Source: Streptococcus sanguinis
Lineage (GTDB): Bacteria; Bacillota; Bacilli; Lactobacillales; Streptococcaceae
Assembly (NCBI RefSeq): GCF_013343115.1
Contig: NZ_CP054570.1
Coordinates: forward strand, 1,736,001-1,800,000
DNA length: 64,000 bases
Reading direction: 5' to 3'
Part shown: in pieces, positions 1 to 11,702 of the stretch
Layout of the letters: each line of letters begins with the position of its first letter
Position numbering within the stretch: position 1 is the first letter of the stretch
Position numbers and translations under genes: made by a program
Notes under the pieces: generated by a model
Told to the model about the DNA's origin: nothing
The model's database searches: none
Seen by the model: only the letters and a program-made list of their open reading frames with translations

Positions 1-357
1 AATCTTTCTTCTTCCTCAACAGGAGCCATGACTACTGCTCTGGATCAGGCTATTAAGAATAAAGAAGATATCATCGTAACCGGCTGGTCACCACACTGGA
101 TGTTCTCCAAATACGACCTCAAATACCTCAAGGATCCTAAGGGAACCATGGGCGGCAAGGAAGCTATCCACACTATTACTCGAAAAAATCTAGATAAGGA
201 CTTGCCAGAAGTCAACAAGGTCCTAGACAACTTCAACTGGACTCAAAAGGACATGGAAGAAGTCATGCTTAAGATTAACGAAGGCAGCTCACCAGAAGCT
301 GCAGCCAAAGAGTGGATCAAAAACCACCAGAAAGAAGTCGAAAGCTGGAAGAAATAA
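1..357 (+). CDS. Glycine betaine/proline ABC transporter substrate-binding domain (3' part)
   Basis: The reading frame is open from the first base, so this is the C-terminal ~118 residues of a gene that starts outside the window. The visible part has the OpuAC/ProX-type motif GWSPHWMFSKYDLKYL followed by LKDP and IHTITRK, which in this family contributes aromatic residues to the quaternary-ammonium binding cage. The end (NFNWTQKDMEEVM...AAKEWIKNH) is typical of OpuAC, the extracytoplasmic domain that delivers glycine betaine to an osmoregulatory importer. In streptococci it is often fused to the permease; whether that holds here cannot be seen. A strong terminator follows directly, so it is the last gene of its operon. 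Confidence 0.85.
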   Translation, partial: NLSSSSTGAMTTALDQAIKNKEDIIVTGWSPHWMFSKYDLKYLKDPKGTMGGKEAIHTITRKNLDKDLPEVNKVLDNFNWTQKDMEEVMLKINEGSSPEAAAKEWIKNHQKEVESWKK

Positions 358-365
358 AAGTATAG

Positions 366-400
366 AAAAAACCCTGAGATACTGTTATCTCAGGGTTTTT
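366..400 (+). terminator. Intrinsic terminator after betaine-binding gene
   Basis: Inverted repeat AAAAACCCTGAGAT / ATCTCAGGGTTTTT with a short loop, ending in a T run. It lies 9 bases after the stop codon of the upstream gene. Confidence 0.9.
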
Positions 401-464
401 GATTGGCTTCTTCCTTGTCTTACAAGACTTAGGCATCTTTTAAAGATTGCTTCTATTTGGATCA

Positions 465-2594
465 TCATTCTTTAATAGCATCTTCGTATCTGTCAAAGGC
501 ATAGTGGCTCTGTGCGTAGAGTGGATTGTCCATGGCCAATAGCAAGTATTCATTTTCTTTTTTAGTGCTGTCTCCATCAGAGTCATTCCAGGTAACATCT
601 AAAGCCAGCCACTGACCATCTACTTTTGCGAAGTTCCAAGCATGCGGGTCAAAATCATCTGTATTTCCACTCACATACATGGTTTCGAGACCAGCTTCCT
701 GAGCAAGAGCCTGGAAAGTTACAGCGTAAGCTTGACAGACTCCCTTGCCCTCAAATAGCGGACCAGTAATATCAAAACTAGATTCATACTTGCGAATACC
801 GTCTTGCATATCTTTAAACGCTTTTGAAATAGCTTCTTCTGATTCTTTATTCTCAATAGATGTTTTGTAATTCAAAAAGCCTTGGTAAGCAACCTTATCA
901 TAGCTAATATGCTCAATCATATACTGATTAATTGCCTCAATCTTTTCTCGGTCGCTCATCTGATCTTTGATGATGTCTTTGACAATCTCTTTGACCTTTT
1001 TGCGGGCCTTCTTATATTTGGCTGTTTCATCAGCATCGTATTTAAAACTTACCACATGTTTCTTAGCATCAATGGCAGGAACCACTCCCTGCTGAATGAC
1101 TGGATTTTGCTCTAAAACATCGTGAAGCAATTCACTGACATCTCCTTCACTCAGCTCTGGAAACTCACTGTAATCAACATATTCTGCATCGGACAGAAGG
1201 GCCTTGGCAAAATATTCCTGCGCTGCACTTCTGGCTGCCACTCTTTCCTCAATATCACTAACATCATGAACGACTGTTTTACCCTTGAGATCCAAGTCAG
1301 CCTGCTCTACGCTGATATATTTCTCTGAAACACCAGACTTGCTTTCCTCTTTATTGACCTTTTCATTATGCTTATCTACAACAGGCTGCACTTCTTCTAC
1401 ACTGGCCTGTTCAATGAAAAAGTCCGTTTTGACAGTAGGCATGCCCTTGATAGAGACCAGACATCTGACATCCCGGCCTTCTTTTTCAATTTTTTCATAG
1501 ACGATTGGAAAGTTCTGAATCTGGCCATCCATCATCTGCAGCGGTGCTTCTTCAGGAATGTTTCCTTTCTGCCTCAGGGCGGAAACCTGGTCAGAAAAAG
1601 TCCGAAAATCGATTTGATTCGGCATCAGTTTCGCAAAGCTATCAGATGAGATAGGATTGCTGATAGTTCCTAAAGCTTCTTTGTCTTTAAGGGGAACAAC
1701 AAGGAGTTCATAAGGCTTTTTCTCAACCGTTTTCTTACTGTAATCCTGGTCGTAAGCCTGCAGCAACCGTTGTCTGGCAAGAATTGGATCATCACCAGAA
1801 CGGCCTCCGTTGCGGCTATCATAGTGGGTAGGCAAATCTGTCCGATACACTGTCGAAGTGACCCGATCGACCTCTTTATAGTTATAAAGGCCTGTCTTCG
1901 TATCACTGCCAGGCATGGTCACATACTCTCTTTTTATAATGGAATAAGAGTCCGCTCCCGGTACTTCCGTCCATTCCAGCTGCAAGCGTCCATCTCCGAG
2001 CAGACTGCTCTTGGTTTTCAGAGTTAGCTTGTCGCGCCCTTTCTTATCTATCTTAACGATCCAAAGTTTTGGCTTTTTAAGCTTTTTACCCGTTCGCTCA
2101 TCATCCCGTTGCAGCAAATAGAGCGTATCAAAAACACCCCAGCTCTCACCTTGCTTGGCTAGACCATATTCTGTATGCTCTCCATTTGCCTCTACTCTAG
2201 TCGCAGAGAAATGATAAGCTGGCTCAATCACTATCTGCCGCTTATCATTCATCTTGAAGTCACCCCCTAAAATAGCTCGTAAGTTGCTGTCCCCATAAAT
2301 TTCAAAGGAAGAAATCAACTCAGTCTGTCCTGCATGGGGCAGTGTCTCAAAATCGTTAGGCTTTTGTACCTCTGTCGGAAATGTAATAGGCTCATTTTCC
2401 TTGATCTCAATGACCTTTTCTTGGACATCATAAGGAGTATTTTTGCTGTATTTTTCTCTCAGCTTACGAACACTTTCCGAAAATTTGCCGCCTTGCTCTC
2501 CCGGACCTCCACCGTTCTTTTGAAAAAGACTGCAGCCCATCAGAAAACAAATCAACAGAGTAAGCAGAGAAATGAAACGGATTTTCCTACTCAT
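465..2594 (-). CDS. Large lipoprotein with C-terminal transglutaminase-like domain
   Basis: About 709 residues. The start at 2594 is chosen because a GGAGGGG ribosome site lies 6 bases upstream; an in-frame start 33 bases earlier has none. The N-terminus MSRKIRFISLLTLLICFLMGC is a lipoprotein signal with lipobox LMGC, so the protein is probably anchored outside the membrane. The middle (roughly 60-540) is rich in beta-type and charged sequence that I do not recognise. Near residues 620-690 is a transglutaminase-like core: Cys in GKGVCQAYAVTFQALAQ, His in DPHAWNFAKV and Asp in ALDVTWND, the expected Cys-His-Asp order. The substrate (cross-linking, cell-wall peptide cleavage or other) cannot be told. 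It is transcribed alone. Confidence 0.8.
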   Translation of the reverse strand: MSRKIRFISLLTLLICFLMGCSLFQKNGGGPGEQGGKFSESVRKLREKYSKNTPYDVQEKVIEIKENEPITFPTEVQKPNDFETLPHAGQTELISSFEIYGDSNLRAILGGDFKMNDKRQIVIEPAYHFSATRVEANGEHTEYGLAKQGESWGVFDTLYLLQRDDERTGKKLKKPKLWIVKIDKKGRDKLTLKTKSSLLGDGRLQLEWTEVPGADSYSIIKREYVTMPGSDTKTGLYNYKEVDRVTSTVYRTDLPTHYDSRNGGRSGDDPILARQRLLQAYDQDYSKKTVEKKPYELLVVPLKDKEALGTISNPISSDSFAKLMPNQIDFRTFSDQVSALRQKGNIPEEAPLQMMDGQIQNFPIVYEKIEKEGRDVRCLVSIKGMPTVKTDFFIEQASVEEVQPVVDKHNEKVNKEESKSGVSEKYISVEQADLDLKGKTVVHDVSDIEERVAARSAAQEYFAKALLSDAEYVDYSEFPELSEGDVSELLHDVLEQNPVIQQGVVPAIDAKKHVVSFKYDADETAKYKKARKKVKEIVKDIIKDQMSDREKIEAINQYMIEHISYDKVAYQGFLNYKTSIENKESEEAISKAFKDMQDGIRKYESSFDITGPLFEGKGVCQAYAVTFQALAQEAGLETMYVSGNTDDFDPHAWNFAKVDGQWLALDVTWNDSDGDSTKKENEYLLLAMDNPLYAQSHYAFDRYEDAIKE

Positions 2595-2804
2595 GATTTC
2601 CCCTCCTGAAATAGATATTCTTAACATATTATACCATATTTTATTTGAGGCGTCTTTGTTTTTTTGTAAACGGATTCAAACAGCTGTAATTTTGCGAATA
2701 AATTCTTACTTTTTTATAGAAACAGCTTCCCTCAAACTACTGCATTTCCTCATCTTGCTTTCAAAATCAAGAGGCTTCAGCCAATTACCTCCTTAAAACA
2801 TAGA

Positions 2805-2835
2805 AAAACCAAGCCAGATAGGACTTGGTTTATTT
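2805..2835 (-). terminator. Terminator after the GH1 gene
   Basis: Stem AAACCAAG / CTTGGTTT with a 10-base loop, followed on the minus strand by TTTTCT, just after the stop codon of the 6-phospho-beta-glucosidase gene. Confidence 0.75.
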
Positions 2836-2862
2836 TATAAGGAGCCATTTTGTTTAAGTCAT

Positions 2863-4413
<1,551 letters not shown>

Positions 4414-5286
4414 ATGATTGATTTAGGCCAACTACATAAAAATACCGTTTTTAAAAACCAAGGAACCCCTTATTCTCTGACCCGCACCATCACTGAAAAT
4501 GGTCATCCAGATATTCTTTTCCACTGGCATACCGATGTTGAAATGATTTATGTCCACGAAGGAAAAGCACAATTTCATATTGACGACGACTACTTTAACA
4601 GCGAAAAAGGTGATATTATCCTGATTCGTCCCAATGCCCTGCACTCCATCCACCCCATCAACGACGAGCGCCATTATATGGACGCTATTAATTTCCATCT
4701 GGATCTGATGGGCTACTCTGCCATGGATCAGGCCAGCATCAACTATCTGCAGCCCCTCTACAATGGTCAGCTAGACTTGACTCATGTTATCAAGCCTACG
4801 GATACAGCCTATGCCGAGATTCGCCAGTGCCTCTTAGCAGCTATGGAAACAGGCTATTTCCGCAAATCTCACTACGAGTTTCAGCTCAAAGCCCAGCTTA
4901 ACCAGCTCTTCTACCTGCTCTTTGAGAATGGCTATGTCATTTCCAAAGACCTGTCACCAGAAGGCTATCGCAAGGAAGAAAAGATTCGCTCCATCATCGA
5001 CTACATCAATGCCCACTACCAAGAAGACCTGAATATTGACCAACTGGCTGGCATTTGCGGCTACAGCTCTACCCATTTCATGAACTTCTTCAAGAAGCAT
5101 CTGGGCGTTTCCTGCATTGAGTACTTGATCCAATTCCGCCTTCGCAAGGCAGCCGAACTCCTGCAGCACTCTAATCTCTCTGTACTGGAAATCTCCAGCC
5201 AAGCAGGCTTTAATAACCTGTCCAACTTTAACCGCCAGTTCAAAAAATACTACCAAATGACACCAAGTCAGTATCGGAAGAAATGA
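4414..5286 (+). CDS. AraC-family transcriptional regulator
   Basis: 290 residues. The N-terminal half is a cupin-type sensor domain (HWHTDVEMIYVHEGKAQFHID, then GDIILIRPNALHSIHP). The C-terminal ~100 residues are an AraC double helix-turn-helix: IIDYINAHYQEDLNIDQLAGICGYSSTHFMNFFKKHLGVS, then YLIQFRLRKAAELLQHSNLSVLEISSQAGFNNLSNFNRQFKKYYQMTPSQYRK. This is the layout of sugar-responsive activators. It is divergent from the GH1 gene, so it most likely activates bglA in response to a beta-glucoside or its phosphate. The exact effector cannot be read from sequence. Confidence 0.9.
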   Translation: MIDLGQLHKNTVFKNQGTPYSLTRTITENGHPDILFHWHTDVEMIYVHEGKAQFHIDDDYFNSEKGDIILIRPNALHSIHPINDERHYMDAINFHLDLMGYSAMDQASINYLQPLYNGQLDLTHVIKPTDTAYAEIRQCLLAAMETGYFRKSHYEFQLKAQLNQLFYLLFENGYVISKDLSPEGYRKEEKIRSIIDYINAHYQEDLNIDQLAGICGYSSTHFMNFFKKHLGVSCIEYLIQFRLRKAAELLQHSNLSVLEISSQAGFNNLSNFNRQFKKYYQMTPSQYRKK

Positions 5287-5304
5287 AGCTCTAAAATGGA
5301 AAAT

Positions 5305-5356
5305 AAAAAAACGAATACCTGCTAAGCTAAATGAACTTTGTGGTATTCGTTTTTTT
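5305..5356 (+). terminator. Terminator after AraC gene
   Basis: Inverted repeat AAAAAACGAATACC / GGTATTCGTTTTTT separated by about 22 bases, ending in a T run. The A run on the other arm means it could also act on the minus strand for the gene at 5409. Confidence 0.85.
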
Positions 5357-5408
5357 GTAACGCTAATATTATAAGAAGGATAGAAACAGCACCATGTTTT
5401 GTAAGATA

Positions 5409-6081
5409 TTATTCTAGATCTCGGTCCCTGCCTTCTGAGCCATAGACTCTGTGATAAGCTTTGACATAAAAAGATATGGGTTTATCTGATTCGTTTTGGA
5501 CAGTGATATCTTGATCACTGTCGCTTACACTAAAAACAAACGTTCTATTTTGGGTAAAGTTGACATCAATGCTATAGTTTTCGTTAAACTCAACACCTAA
5601 ATCGGATAAAGCCTGTTCGTTTGGGATTGTTATCCCCCCCTTCCTTTTCATTATAGTAGTGAACAGACTTTTTTTCTGCATCATAGATATACTCATTTTC
5701 ACCTATCTGCTCTCTCAAATAAGAATCATAAATTCTAATTTTCCCATCTGTTTTATCTTTAAATTTTAAAACACTGACTCCTGAACCCTTTATTAGCTCA
5801 AAATTAGGCTTTTTAATCTTTACATAAACAGCTTCGCCTGGCCTTAATTTTACTAATTGGTAAGAGCCACCATGATCTTCTCCGCCAAAATAAACAAGAT
5901 TCCAAATCAAAGTTCCCAAAAAGAGTAGACTAATCACTTTCCCATAAATGCTTTTGTAGAAAGGCTTCTTTATACAGATATAAACTATCCATGAAACGAT
6001 AAAAACAACAAAGATAAATAAGAGTGGTAAAAAGTGAATTAAAAAGTCTATTAAAAGAAAAAGTTGTTCAAAAAAATACAT
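5409..6081 (-). pseudogene. Membrane protein gene split by a +1 frameshift in a G7 run
   Basis: Two overlapping frames join at a run of seven G (minus strand; seven C at 5634-5640). The upstream frame starts at 6081 (AAGGAAAGG ribosome site) and runs MYFFEQLFLLIDFLIHFLP...NEKEGG, then leaves the frame and stops at 5590. The downstream frame continues as ITIPNEQALSDLGVEFNENY...GRDRDLE to 5409. With six G the two would be one ~223-residue protein: two N-terminal membrane segments (about residues 5-32 and 45-62) followed by a soluble, probably extracytoplasmic, domain. I do not recognise the family. The break could be a phase-variable switch, a real null allele or a sequencing error. Confidence 0.75.
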
Positions 6082-6187
6082 ATTTAGCCTTTCCTTAATT
6101 CTCAATCAATATTTAGTTTCAACGAACAAGGATAAAGCTAGTCCCTATCATTTCATTTGGACTGTTCTCCTTACGAACTCATCATTT

Positions 6188-6442
6188 CTATACTAGCAAG
6201 TTCAGCAGAAGATTGAAGAGCCCCAGCCAAAAGATAGCTAGCAGCAAATTGCGCCCCTGCTTTTCCTTGAAGAGATTTCTTCTCAGAAACAGGCAGAAAA
6301 TCAACAAGACCAGGGAGCACACTAGCAACAAAAACAAGATAAACATGGGTATAAAATACAAAAGCAGCCTCAAACCAAAATACATTTCATTTTCTTTCCA
6401 ATAAAATAATAGACGAGCTCGAAAGCGGTCAGTTTCATTCAT
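6188..6442 (-). CDS. Small two-segment membrane protein
   Basis: Up to 84 residues, function unknown. It contains two hydrophobic stretches (FGLRLLLYFIPMFILFLLLVCSLVLLIFCLFL and LLLAIFWLGLFNLLLNLLV) separated by a basic loop, consistent with two transmembrane helices. An internal start at 6385 (MYFGLRLLLYF) has a GGAAAG site upstream and may be the true start, giving 65 residues. It lies on the same strand just upstream of the frameshifted membrane gene, whose N-terminus (MYFFEQLF) begins in a similar way. The two may be an old tandem or operon pair. Confidence 0.5.
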   Translation of the reverse strand: MNETDRFRARLLFYWKENEMYFGLRLLLYFIPMFILFLLLVCSLVLLIFCLFLRRNLFKEKQGRNLLLAIFWLGLFNLLLNLLV

Positions 6443-6489
6443 TAACAGCTCATAAACCTTTTTAATTATAACAAAGTCCTCATTTTTAA

Positions 6490-6525
6490 AACAGCAAAAA
6501 CCAGATTGGCAAATCCAATCTGGCT
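6490..6525 (-). terminator. Terminator after capA-like gene
   Basis: Perfect 9-base stem CCAGATTGG / CCAATCTGG with a 5-base loop, followed on the minus strand by TTTTTGCTGTTTT. Confidence 0.85.
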
Positions 6526-6544
6526 AAAATCATATTCAAGCAAT

Positions 6545-7927
6545 TTATTGCCCCGGCCAATTCAGTCCAACATGAGAATTCATTTCCTGATAGGCGGTAT
6601 CAATCCGTGCTCTGGTTTCTTGATCCAGTTTGTCTCGATACTTGCCACCTTCGACAAAATCGTCCAAAATCCTGGTCTGGTAAGTGTATAAAGGTAGACC
6701 GTCTGCCGAAGTAGTGCCCTTTTCAACTCTGCTGACCCAACTCGGATGAGCCTGAGCACTTTTTATCTGCGTGCCCTTTGTTGTCTTTTCAATGGTAACA
6801 TCCATCAGCACTCCGCGCTCGGTCCAATGAGCATTTTCAATTCCCTCCATGGTTTCGATGCGCTGATTGGAAATGAAATTTCCCATAGAATACATGATCA
6901 GCTTCTTCTGACCATCTTTCTCTAAAATCTCCGCCGGCTCAACCACATGCGGATGCCCTCCAAAGACGATATCCGCTCCCCAGTCAACCATTTTATGGTA
7001 GAGGGTCATCTGCTCCTCGGTTGGCTCCAGCTGGTACTCTATCCCCATCTGAGGCATGACGACTGTAATATCTGCTTCCTTTTCTGCCCGCTCAATCTCG
7101 GCTCGCATCTTTTCTTCATCCAGATCGGACAGTCGATTGTCATAGTCTTCCTGACTGAGAAGCCCCTCCATGCCATTGTAGCCATAAGAGTAGGCTAGCA
7201 GTGCAATCCTAATGCCTTTTACTTCCTTTATCAAGAGCGGTGCCTGACTGCGGCTTTCATGCGGATAAACACCGACGGGAGTGATTCCCTCTTTTTCAAA
7301 AGCCTGAGCTGTAGTGAAAACTCCCTCCAAGCCAGAGTCTAAAATGTGATTATGAGCCAGATCCATCACCTGATAGCCAGCATCCTTGATTGCTGGAACT
7401 ACGGCTTCTGGAGCATTAAAGAGCGGATAGCCATTCAAGGGATAGTCCGGCCGAATCGTGCCTTCAAAGTCTCCTAAGACCAAATCCCCCTGCCGAAGCC
7501 ATTCCTTAGCATAGTGGAAATTCTCAGAAAAATCATAAGTTCCATCTTCTTTCTGAGCACTCAGATAAAGGCCATCGTGATAAAGCAAATCCCCAGTCGC
7601 CATGATACGAACCGTCTGATTCTGAGAAGAACCTGACTGCTGCTCTTTCTTACTAGGAGACAGTAAGGTAAAATCCTGCACATGCTCCGACAGAAGAATT
7701 AATCCGGCTGACAGCCCTACTACGGTCAAAAGCACTCCGACAAACTGGCGATTACTAAGCTGTTTTTGAAAGATTTTGGGACGAGGAAATGGAAGTCCCT
7801 TAAACCAGTCTCGCCAAGCATGGTAAGCATCTGCCAGCAGACTATGTTCCGCAGCAAAACCCGATATCTTTTTCCAAAGTTCCTGAAAAAAAGTCTGAAT
7901 TTTCTCCCAAAGAATTTTTTTATCCAT
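6545..7927 (-). CDS. CapA/PgsA-like metallophosphatase family membrane protein
   Basis: About 460 residues. ATG at 7927 is preferred over a GTG at 7930 because GGAGAG lies 5 bases before it. Residues 1-60 are charged and cytoplasmic, a transmembrane segment follows (FVGVLLTVVGLSAGLILLSEHV, ~64-86), and the outside part is a CapA domain: VRIMATGDLLYHDGLY, GDFEGTI, MDLAHNHILDSGLEGV, GGHPHVVEPAEI. CapA homologues act in poly-gamma-glutamate or capsule systems, but no capBC partner is here. Two motifs differ from the usual pattern (AHNH for ANNH; PQMGIEY for HWGxEY), so catalysis is not certain. Monocistronic. Confidence 0.85.
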   Translation of the reverse strand: MDKKILWEKIQTFFQELWKKISGFAAEHSLLADAYHAWRDWFKGLPFPRPKIFQKQLSNRQFVGVLLTVVGLSAGLILLSEHVQDFTLLSPSKKEQQSGSSQNQTVRIMATGDLLYHDGLYLSAQKEDGTYDFSENFHYAKEWLRQGDLVLGDFEGTIRPDYPLNGYPLFNAPEAVVPAIKDAGYQVMDLAHNHILDSGLEGVFTTAQAFEKEGITPVGVYPHESRSQAPLLIKEVKGIRIALLAYSYGYNGMEGLLSQEDYDNRLSDLDEEKMRAEIERAEKEADITVVMPQMGIEYQLEPTEEQMTLYHKMVDWGADIVFGGHPHVVEPAEILEKDGQKKLIMYSMGNFISNQRIETMEGIENAHWTERGVLMDVTIEKTTKGTQIKSAQAHPSWVSRVEKGTTSADGLPLYTYQTRILDDFVEGGKYRDKLDQETRARIDTAYQEMNSHVGLNWPGQ

Positions 7928-8011
7928 CACATCTCTCCGCTTTTTCTTGCTTGATAATAGTGCATCAACATTTACTATATTGTACTATTTTTACCGCCAA
8001 AAGGAAAGAAA

Positions 8012-8085
8012 AGCAAAAAGCAGGAGAGGGAGAAGCATGCTACTCTCCAAATTGCGGCATGCTTCCACCATTCTCCTGCTTCATT
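8012..8085 (-). terminator. Long imperfect hairpin after bglP
   Basis: Arms AAGCAGGAGA...GAAGCATGC and GCATGCTTC...TCTCCTGCTT pair imperfectly over about 30 bases either side, just beyond the bglP stop codon, with T-rich sequence on the minus strand. Probably the operon terminator. Confidence 0.65.
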
Positions 8086-8087
8086 TT

Positions 8088-10040
<1,953 letters not shown>

Positions 10041-10082
10041 TTAGGTTAGCAGTTTGTTCCTATTTCCGGAAAATAGGGCACG

Positions 10083-10150
10083 AAAAAAACCTAAACACAC
10101 ACCAAATAGAAAGCAAGAAACTGCTTTATATCTCGTATTTGCTTAGGTTT
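10083..10150 (-). terminator. Leader terminator controlled by the RAT
   Basis: Minus strand AAACCTAA ... TTAGGTTTTTTT, with the 5' arm overlapping the last bases of the RAT site. It terminates the bglP leader unless an antiterminator protein stabilises the RAT hairpin. Confidence 0.85.
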
Positions 10151-10174
10151 TGCCTGCTTGACCAGTAACAATCC
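10146..10174 (-). promoter_or_regulatory. RAT (ribonucleic antiterminator) site for a BglG/LicT protein
   Basis: The minus strand reads GGATTGTTACTGGTCAAGCA and then GGCAAAACC, a near-exact match to the 29-base BglG/SacY/LicT RAT consensus. It lies about at the transcription start and overlaps the 5' arm of the terminator. Confidence 0.93.
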
Positions 10175-10182
10175 ATAAGTTT

Positions 10183-10210
10183 ATTATACCAGAAGCTGGA
10201 GAAATTGCAA
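10183..10210 (-). promoter_or_regulatory. bglP promoter
   Basis: TTGCAA (10205-10210), 16-base spacer, extended TG-G-TATAAT (-10 at 10183-10188). The predicted start is at about 10176, immediately before the RAT site. Confidence 0.8.
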
Positions 10211-10219
10211 GCGTTTTCC
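10206..10219 (-). promoter_or_regulatory. Catabolite-responsive element (cre)
   Basis: The minus strand GGAAAACGCTTGCA matches the cre consensus TGWAARCGYTWNCW at 13 of 14 positions. It overlaps the -35 box of bglP, a position expected for CcpA repression. Confidence 0.8.
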
Positions 10220-10246
10220 GAATAAATTGTCGAATTTTATAAAAAC

Positions 10247-10280
10247 AAATGGAAGCTAGGCTAATTTCTCGCTTCCATTT
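10247..10280 (-). terminator. Terminator after the amidohydrolase gene
   Basis: Stem AAATGGAAGC / GCTTCCATTT with a 14-base loop, followed on the minus strand by GTTTTTAT. Confidence 0.85.
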
Positions 10281-10293
10281 TAAACTTTTACAC

Positions 10294-11565
10294 TTACACA
10301 AAACTTCCTACATCAATAGTCAGCACTTGGCCGTCTCGGACAACCTGCTGCCCTGCAATGTAGACATCCTGAACATCGCTGCCCTTGACTGCGTACACTA
10401 GGTGCGACAGCATATTTTCCAAAGGATAGAGGTGAAGTCGTCCCTTAGGTTGAATGACAATGAAATCGGCTTGCTTGCCCGTTTCCAGACTACCAATTTT
10501 GTTATCCAATCCCAGCGCTTTAGCTCCTTCAATAGTCAAAGCTTTCAAAGCCTGCTCAATCGTAAACTGGGTCGCATCGCCTGCCCGCATTTTCTGAAGA
10601 AGAGCAGCTGTCCGACCTTCTTCAAACATATCCAGATTATTATTGGAAGCGACAGAGTCTGTCGCTAGGCCAACGGTCACCCCAGCGGCTAGTAAGTCGG
10701 TCACCGGAGCTACTCCAGAAGCTAGCTTGAGGTTGCTGATAGGATTGTGGGCGATGCTGACTGGTGAAGCCGCCAAATCCGCAATCTCTGACGGATTCAG
10801 TTCAACTCCGTGAGCAAAAATTGCTGGCTGCTCCAAGTAACCCAAACCCTTTAAGAAAGCCAGAGGCCGTTTGCCATAGCGCTCCAGTATGATTTTATTT
10901 TCATCCTGTGTCTCCGCCACATGGATATGAAGCTTCAAATCCAGTTCACGCGCTAGCTCAAGACTGCCCTTGAGCAACTCTTCGTCACAGGCATAAGGCG
11001 AATGAGGCGCCACCATAACCTGAAAATCTTCATCGTCATAGGAGAGGATTTTCTCAATAATGGTCCGAGTACGAGCCAGAGTCTCTTCTGCCGTTTCTAC
11101 CTCTGAGCTAAAGAGTGTTGGTGAGAAATAGCAACGCATACCGGACTGCCGCACAGTTTGATAAATCCGGTCAATCTCTACTCCCTGAGGATTATACATG
11201 TCGTTAAAAGTTGTTGTTCCTGACAGCAGCATTTCAGCCAGAGCCAGCTGGACAGCCTCGGTCGTTAGATCCGATGTGAACTGACTTTCTGCCGGCCAGA
11301 TATAGTCCTCTAGCCATTCATGCAGATTACTGTCATCACGAATCCCGCGTAGCAAGGTCATGGCGGAGTGAGTATGACAGTTGACCAGCCCTGGCATGAT
11401 CCAAGTACCTTCATAATCCACTGTTTCACTACATTTCCCTAGCCAGCTTTCATCATAGGGACCACAGTAGGCAATGCGGTCATCTTCCACGACCAACAGC
11501 CCTTCCCGGTAAACATGAAATGCGCTGTCACAGGTCACTAGATTGACATTTGTATAAGCTTTCAT
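10294..11565 (-). CDS. Amidohydrolase, probable MTA/SAH deaminase family
   Basis: 423 residues from ATG 11565 (GAGG upstream). A longer frame from 11601 adds 12 residues without a good ribosome site. It is a metal-dependent amidohydrolase: metal ligands in GLVNCHTHSAM, HVAETQDE and FAHGVELNPSE, and the catalytic Asp in LATDSVASNNNLDMFEEGR. Closest in pattern to the TRZ/ATZ family that deaminates 5'-methylthioadenosine and S-adenosylhomocysteine, although guanine or cytosine-type substrates cannot be excluded. It lies directly downstream of metNP on the same strand but behind a terminator. A role in salvage of methionine-cycle adenosyl compounds is an inference from that position. Confidence 0.8.
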   Translation of the reverse strand: MKAYTNVNLVTCDSAFHVYREGLLVVEDDRIAYCGPYDESWLGKCSETVDYEGTWIMPGLVNCHTHSAMTLLRGIRDDSNLHEWLEDYIWPAESQFTSDLTTEAVQLALAEMLLSGTTTFNDMYNPQGVEIDRIYQTVRQSGMRCYFSPTLFSSEVETAEETLARTRTIIEKILSYDDEDFQVMVAPHSPYACDEELLKGSLELARELDLKLHIHVAETQDENKIILERYGKRPLAFLKGLGYLEQPAIFAHGVELNPSEIADLAASPVSIAHNPISNLKLASGVAPVTDLLAAGVTVGLATDSVASNNNLDMFEEGRTAALLQKMRAGDATQFTIEQALKALTIEGAKALGLDNKIGSLETGKQADFIVIQPKGRLHLYPLENMLSHLVYAVKGSDVQDVYIAGQQVVRDGQVLTIDVGSFV

Positions 11566-11664
11566 CCGCCATATCCTCACTTTCCCAATACTTGGCTTCA
11601 AGAGATTTTAGCTATTATAACAAGCCTAATCTAATTGCGCAAGTCTTTTAATACAATTATGGCA

Positions 11665-11692
11665 TAAAAAAGAGCCCCAGCTGAGGCCCTAG
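11665..11692 (-). terminator. Terminator after metP
   Basis: GC-rich palindrome AGGGCCTCAGCTGGGGCTCT followed by TTTTTT on the minus strand, just after the permease stop codon. Confidence 0.85.
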
Positions 11693-11702
11693 TTGTCAAT
11701 CA

